64,000 nucleotides of DNA from the NCBI RefSeq assembly GCF_024495425.1, contig NZ_JANHJR010000001.1, positions 1 through 64,000 on the forward strand, read 5' to 3'. Of the stretch, positions 59,956-64,000 are shown one piece after another (the stretch's first letter is position 1; each line of letters starts with the position of its first letter). The notes under the pieces are model-generated. The model saw only the letters and a list, made by a program, of their open reading frames with translations. It was not told the origin of the DNA and made no database searches. Both the position numbers and the translations under genes were made by a program. Source of the stretch: Haloarchaeobius litoreus (GTDB taxonomy: Archaea; Halobacteriota; Halobacteria; Halobacteriales; Natrialbaceae).

Positions 59956-60039
59956 CTGAAAACCCACCAGACAGTGGTGCCGCCCTACGTACCTCGACAG
60001 AACCCTTTTAGGAGGTGATACCCACCACTGAGTGAACAA

Positions 60040-61437
60040 ATGTGTCCAGCCACCGGTCCGGAGCGACCGACCACGTTGGCCGTCTACCGCGACGCGGCGG
60101 GCGTCCTCGATGGCCACCTGACCGGGTTCGACGACGCGGCCGTCGTGCGGGTCGCCACGATGGACGTGTTGCTCGAACACGTCGCCGACGGGCTGGACTG
60201 CGTGCTCTGCGCCGGTGCGGACGCGACTACCGTGCTCGACGGGACCCGCGCCGACCACCGGACGCCGGTGGTCGTGGTCGACGAGGCGGGCGACGCCGGG
60301 CTGGCGAGTCGCGTCTCGGAGCATCGGAACACGCTGTACGTGCCCGCCGGTCGGCTCGCGGAGGCCGACTACGACCTGGGAGCGGCGGTCCGCGAGCTGA
60401 TTGCCGACTGGTGGGCGGTGACCGACAGCCGACGGCGGTTCGCCGCGCTGGAGTCCGCTCGGGAGGGCATCGGCATCCTCGACGCCGACGGCGAGTACGT
60501 GTACGCGAACCGGTCGTACGCGGCGAAGTACGGCTACGAACCGTCCGACCTCCTCGGTGAGCACTGGCGAGTGCTCTATCCGAGCGAGGAGGTGACCCGG
60601 TTCGAGGAGGAGATACTGCCCACGCTGGAGCGCGAGGGCGCGTGGACCGGGAGGGCGATCGGTCGCCGTGTCGACGGCGAGGAGTTCCCCGAGGAGCTCT
60701 CCCTGGCGAGGCTCGACGACGGGGGTCACGTCTGCGTGCTCCGGGACATCACCGACCGCCAGCAGCGCGAGGAGCGGCTGCAGGTGCTCGACAGGGTCCT
60801 CCGACACAACCTCCGGAACAAGATGTGTATTGTCCAGGGTCTCGTCGACGACGCGCTCCGCGCGACTGCCGACGACGCGGTCCGCGAACCGCTCGAGAGC
60901 GCACAGCAGGAGGCGTCGGAGCTGCTGGAACTCGCCCAGAAGGCACGGACGTTCCACCGGTTGCTCGACCGCGCTCGACTGGACCACGCGCCGGTCGACC
61001 TCACCGAGTTCGTCGCGGGCGTCGTCGACTCGATGTCGCTTCCGGCCCGGGCTATCGAGGTCGAGGCGGCCGACGACGGCCTCGCTATCGAGGCGGACCC
61101 GGCGCTGCTCGAGACGGTCATCCAGGAACTCGTCACCGTGCTCGTGGAGGCCAGCGACGCCGACGGACCGGTCACGGTGAGCGTCGGCACGGCGGCACCC
61201 CACGGGGCGGCAGTCCGGCTCTCCATCCCCGACGCGTCGCTGTCGTCCGCCGAGTTCGACGTCGTCGAGCGCGGCGAGGAGACGCCGCTGTACCACGGTG
61301 AAGGAATCAGTCTCTGGTTCGTGCGCTGGGCGACCGTGCTGATGGGCGGTCGCATCGAGTTCGACACGGAGGGCGTCCAGCTCTTGCTGCCGCGTGCCGA
61401 CAGCGCGGCCGAGGAGCAGGCCCTCGACGAGACCTGA
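60040..61437 (+). CDS. PAS histidine-kinase-like protein with degenerate ATPase domain
   Basis: A 465-residue protein. Residues 1-130 resemble a receiver-like domain without acidic phosphorylation residues. A PAS domain spans about 135-248 (ESAREGIGILDADGEYVYANRSYAAKYGYEPSDLLG), and the H-box LRHNLRNKMCIVQG has His at about 255. The HATPase region is odd: the N-box Asn is missing (VIQELVTVLVEAS), DxGxG is reduced to SIPDASLSS, and the glycine box is GEGISLWFV. ATP binding is therefore doubtful. CCTTTTAGG at 60004-60012 is the TATA element. Confidence 0.85.
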   Translation: MCPATGPERPTTLAVYRDAAGVLDGHLTGFDDAAVVRVATMDVLLEHVADGLDCVLCAGADATTVLDGTRADHRTPVVVVDEAGDAGLASRVSEHRNTLYVPAGRLAEADYDLGAAVRELIADWWAVTDSRRRFAALESAREGIGILDADGEYVYANRSYAAKYGYEPSDLLGEHWRVLYPSEEVTRFEEEILPTLEREGAWTGRAIGRRVDGEEFPEELSLARLDDGGHVCVLRDITDRQQREERLQVLDRVLRHNLRNKMCIVQGLVDDALRATADDAVREPLESAQQEASELLELAQKARTFHRLLDRARLDHAPVDLTEFVAGVVDSMSLPARAIEVEAADDGLAIEADPALLETVIQELVTVLVEASDADGPVTVSVGTAAPHGAAVRLSIPDASLSSAEFDVVERGEETPLYHGEGISLWFVRWATVLMGGRIEFDTEGVQLLLPRADSAAEEQALDET

Positions 61438-61449
61438 CGCGAGCGACTG

Positions 61450-61977
61450 CTATCGTCCGTCTTCCTCGACGTACTGCTCCTCGATGCCCCTCTTGCCACC
61501 GATCGCCGCGCTGAGCCGCCGCGTCGCCACGTCGAAGACGACGACGAGCGGGAGCAACACCAGTTCCACCACGCGGAGCGGCCGGGCGATTCGGAGCGCC
61601 CACGACAGCGCGTTCCCGAGCCCGTAGGATTTCGGGACGATCTCGCCGAACACGAGCACCGTCGCGCTCGCGACGACGGTGGCCAGCACCACGGCGACGC
61701 CCGTCGAGAACGACTCCACGAGGATCGCGGTCGTGATGCTCGATATCGCCACGTTCACCACGTTGTTGCCGACGAGCAGCGTCACGAGCAGCCGGTGGGG
61801 GTCCTCGCGCAGCTCGGCGAGCTGTGCGGCCCGCCCGTCGCCCGCCGTGGCGCGCTCGGTCAGCTGTTCGACCGGGAGCGAGAAGATGGCGGTCTCGCTG
61901 GAGGAGAAGAAGGCACTCAGACAGACCAGTACGACCACCGCGACGATGCCGAGCGGGACGAGGGGAAGCGCGACCAT
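61450..61977 (-). CDS. DUF21 (CNNM transmembrane) protein without CBS domains
   Basis: A 175-residue membrane protein. The DUF21 signature starts CLSAFFSSSETAIFSLPVEQLTE near 20-42, has LLVTLLVGNNVVNVAISSITTAI near 62-84, and VFGEIVPKSYGLGNA near 109-123 (GEIxPKS). DUF21 proteins usually carry cytosolic CBS and CorC-C domains; this one ends 30 residues after the last helix. They transport or sense Mg or Co. A Shine-Dalgarno GGGAGG precedes ATG 61977. Confidence 0.85.
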   Translation of the reverse strand: MVALPLVPLGIVAVVVLVCLSAFFSSSETAIFSLPVEQLTERATAGDGRAAQLAELREDPHRLLVTLLVGNNVVNVAISSITTAILVESFSTGVAVVLATVVASATVLVFGEIVPKSYGLGNALSWALRIARPLRVVELVLLPLVVVFDVATRRLSAAIGGKRGIEEQYVEEDGR

Positions 61978-62027
61978 ACCAGCCCCTCCCGCCACACGGA
62001 GAAGAAACCCCGGTGAGTGGGAGTCGC

Positions 62028-62564
62028 TCAGTCGACGATCTCGACGCCGTCCTCGCTCACGCGCACGTCGAGCAGGCTCTTGACCTCGTGGCCCATCGGC
62101 ACCGGCTCGGACTCCACGCGCCGGATGACCGTCACCACGTCGACGACGTTCGCGCCGACCTCCTCCAGTGCCTCCGTGATGGCCGCGACGAACGCACCCG
62201 TGTTCGTCAGGTCGTCGAGCACGAGCACGTCGTCGCCTTCCTCGACGTCGTTCAGGTAGAGGCGGTCGTCGCCCGCGTCGAAGGCGTACTCGTCGTCGAA
62301 GCCGTACTGCCGGTCGCGGATGACCACCAGCGGGATGTCCGAGACGAGCGACACCGCCGTCGAGACGTGGACGCCCATCGTCACCGGCGTCGCGATGACG
62401 TCAGCGTCGGCGAGGTCTGCCACCTGGCAGATGCCGTTGACGACCTCGCGGACGAGGTGCGGATCGAGTGTCGGGATGCCGTTGCTGATGGGGTGGACGA
62501 GGTACGGCCGTCCGTTCCGGTCGATGACTGGGGCCTCGTGGACCGAGCGTTCGAGGGCGTCCAT
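62028..62564 (-). CDS. hpt: Hypoxanthine/guanine phosphoribosyltransferase
   Basis: A 178-residue archaeal PRTase. The PRPP loop is VLVLDDLTNTGAFVAAITEAL near 114-134 (D-D-x-x-x-T-G), and PVTMGVHVSTAVSLVSDIPLVVIRDRQYG near 60-88 gives the preceding fold. It begins ALERSVHEAPVIDRNGRPYLVHPISNGIP, the haloarchaeal form. It salvages purine bases with PRPP. A minus-strand AGTTTTACC lies about 29 bases before ATG 62564. The 212 bases beyond hold no supported gene. Confidence 0.87.
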   Translation of the reverse strand: MDALERSVHEAPVIDRNGRPYLVHPISNGIPTLDPHLVREVVNGICQVADLADADVIATPVTMGVHVSTAVSLVSDIPLVVIRDRQYGFDDEYAFDAGDDRLYLNDVEEGDDVLVLDDLTNTGAFVAAITEALEEVGANVVDVVTVIRRVESEPVPMGHEVKSLLDVRVSEDGVEIVD

Positions 62565-62776
62565 GTTGATGCGTTGTCTGTCGGTAGCGGGTAAAACTGC
62601 GTGGATTTCCGTTCGTGCTCTCGTGAGTCGCTGTCGGTGGATGCGTGGCCCGGGGTACTACCAGCGGGAAAGGGCCGACAGCCTCGCCCCGCGGACCGCT
62701 CGCGTCGTCTCGCCAGCCGCGCGCCCCGGCTGGTTCTTCGCTGCCGCCCGTGGAGGTTCACGAATATCGTAAACCT

Positions 62777-63118
62777 TCAGTCCCGCCGTTCGTCCCGCAG
62801 CCGCAGGTTCTCGTGGATGCCGAGCACGAGGGCGGGGACGACGACGATGAAGATGTGCTCCTCGATGGGGATCCAGAGCAGTTCGACGCCGGTGCGCATG
62901 GGGATGGAGAAGACGCCAACCTCCAGCGTGTACCAGTCCCAGACGTACGCGACCGGGTAGAGCACGGCGATGGTCCGGCCTGCGCGGGCGAGGGCGTCGG
63001 CCCGGAGGAGCAACAGGAGTGCAGCGGTGCCGAAGACGACCTCGGTCGCGAGGTACGTCCACGGGCCGAGGACGGTGATGTCCGGGAGCATGTCGGGGGC
63101 TAGGGACCGGAGCGACAT
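62777..63118 (-). CDS. Solitary lycopene-cyclase-domain membrane protein (CrtYc/d half)
   Basis: A 113-residue protein with three membrane helices. DITVLGPWTYLATEVVFGTAALLLLL, YPVAYVWDWYTLEVGVFSIP and GVELLWIPIEEHIFIVVVPALVLGIHENLRL match the repeat unit of CrtYcd lycopene cyclases, including the PxEE motif (PIEEH near 86). Full haloarchaeal cyclases contain two units; this is one. The start may be ATG 63118 or ATG 63091. It could pair with another half elsewhere or have a new role. It lies far from crtD-lyeJ-cruF. Confidence 0.78.
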   Translation of the reverse strand: MSLRSLAPDMLPDITVLGPWTYLATEVVFGTAALLLLLRADALARAGRTIAVLYPVAYVWDWYTLEVGVFSIPMRTGVELLWIPIEEHIFIVVVPALVLGIHENLRLRDERRD

Positions 63119-63226
63119 GGTTCCCAGGGCGGTCTGCGCGGGTGTTCGGGACCGGGGGACTGGGCACGAACCGGTGAGAATTGGCGGTATCTTCAAGACC
63201 GGTCGGGCGGAACTTACAGATGTACT

Positions 63227-64000
63227 ATGGATATTTCTGATATTGCGACCGAGGAGTTCATCGAAGTCGACGTGAAGACCCGGCTGGGGAAGGTCCGTTC
63301 CCTGTTCGAGCGGGAGAACCCGAAGGGCATCATCGTCACCCGGGATGGCGAGTACGACGCGGTTCTCACCGAGCGAGAGATCATCCAGTCGCACGTCGAG
63401 GACGACGCGAAGGTCGCGGCGCTGGTCAAGCCGAGCCGGAACGCACCGGCACCGAAGGTCGAGCGCTACGAGGACATTCGGGAGACGGCACGTGTCCTCG
63501 TCGAGGGTGGTGTGAAGGTAGCACCGGTGTTCGAGGGTGACAACCTCTGGGGCATCGTCACCGCGGACGCGATCCTCGAGGCTGTCATCGAAAACCTCGA
63601 CGCGCTCGACGTCGGGCAGATCTACTCTGACGACCCCGTCACGGTGAACGACAGCGATGGCCTCGGGACGGTCGTCAACCTGCTCCGCGAGCACGGCATC
63701 TCGCGACTGCCGGTGCTGGACGACTCCGGCGGGCTCACCGGCGTCGTCACGACCCACGACGTCGCCGACGTCGTCATCCGCGGGATGACCAAGTCGACCC
63801 GGGGCGAGCGTGCCGGCGACACCGACCGGATGCTCGACATCCCGGTGTACGACATCATGACCAGTCCGGTCCAGACGACGACCCTCGGCGAGTCCGTCGA
63901 GGAGGCCGTCTCGCGAATGCTCGAGGACGACCTCGGTGGCCTGGTCGTCGTCGACCCGGAGGACGACGACCGGGTCGTCGGCGTGGTCACCAAGACCGAC
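63227..64000 (+). CDS. CBS-domain protein, runs off the right edge
   Basis: The visible 258 residues contain four CBS units: about 8-60 (EFIEVDVKTRLGKVRSLFERENPKGIIV), 68-120 (VERYEDIRETARVLVEGGVKVAPVFEGDN), 130-183 (ITS-like DDPVTVNDSDGLGTVVNLLREHGISRLPVLDDSGG) and 205-258 (DIMTSPVQTTTLGESVEEAVSRMLEDDLGGLVVV). CBS pairs bind adenosyl nucleotides and sense energy state. The chain continues beyond the window. ATG 63227 is chosen because it begins MDISDIATEEFIEV. It is divergent from the lycopene-cyclase-half gene (108 bases apart). Confidence 0.9.
   Translation, partial: MDISDIATEEFIEVDVKTRLGKVRSLFERENPKGIIVTRDGEYDAVLTEREIIQSHVEDDAKVAALVKPSRNAPAPKVERYEDIRETARVLVEGGVKVAPVFEGDNLWGIVTADAILEAVIENLDALDVGQIYSDDPVTVNDSDGLGTVVNLLREHGISRLPVLDDSGGLTGVVTTHDVADVVIRGMTKSTRGERAGDTDRMLDIPVYDIMTSPVQTTTLGESVEEAVSRMLEDDLGGLVVVDPEDDDRVVGVVTKTD

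Noticed and set aside
1-64000. CRISPR arrays, rRNA genes, toxin-antitoxin pairs or a provirus
   Set aside because: No regularly spaced repeats, rRNA sequence, typical toxin-antitoxin pair or phage structural genes were seen.

Overview
The window is GC-rich DNA from a halophilic archaeon (class Halobacteria); I cannot fix the genus. The evidence is the strongly acidic proteomes, the many genes whose start codon lies about 25-30 bases after a TATA-like element (leaderless transcripts), and diagnostic genes: a bacterioruberin cluster (crtD-lyeJ-cruF), archaeal DnaG, eIF5A beside agmatinase, S8e, a HalX response regulator, haloarchaeal-type histidine kinases, an intron-containing elongator tRNA-Met and a trpDFEG operon. 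Nearly all of it reads as stable chromosomal core. The clear accessory traces are the start of a tnpB transposon at the left edge, two intergenic repeats, and a duplicated tRNA-Val tail.

Layout. 1-260: tnpB (RNA-guided nuclease) element running off the left edge. 334-3360: YkgJ-type Cys-cluster protein, a small acidic ORF, a lipoprotein, a ZIP metal transporter, an SDR. 3460-6737: C50 carotenoid operon. 6741-11936: unknown protein, membrane-anchored HTH protein, DnaG, GNAT, DUF92. 12050-18309: PAS kinase, a degenerate cis-prenyltransferase paralogue, a four-gene DUF4129/DUF58 membrane cluster without MoxR, and a second, catalytic cis-prenyltransferase. 18429-24723: Csp, GNAT, fused siroheme decarboxylase, SirC and HemA (tetrapyrrole supply), a Tat-exported HExxH protein, pterin dehydratase. 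24747-32931: Usp, HAD, HIT, two MoeA paralogues, GIDE-like membrane protein, Hsp20, ABC1 kinase. 32986-35356: aminotransferase, eIF5A and agmatinase (hypusination). 35682-40658: S8e, DUF2240, a Kef-type antiporter with RCK-type partner, and small haloarchaeal families. 40792-40948: tRNA-Met with intron. 42595-49197: pstSCAB-phoU operon, divergent from an AbrB-PhoU protein. 49654-54876: VTT membrane protein, HalX regulator, zinc-finger microprotein and B12-dependent ribonucleotide reductase. 54914-58810: trpDFEG operon behind a palindromic operator. 58925-64000: PKD protein, tRNA-Val, a kinase with a decayed ATPase domain, DUF21 protein, Hpt, a solitary lycopene-cyclase half and a CBS protein running off the right edge.

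The most interesting reading is that the two cis-prenyltransferase homologues at 13500-14108 and 17386-18309 have complementary losses. One keeps the catalytic Asp but lacks the C-terminal RxG motif; the other lacks the Asp but ends in RRFG. This is the arrangement of eukaryotic DHDDS-NgBR, so they may form a heteromeric enzyme making the glycan carrier lipid, with a DUF58-type cell-surface cluster between them.
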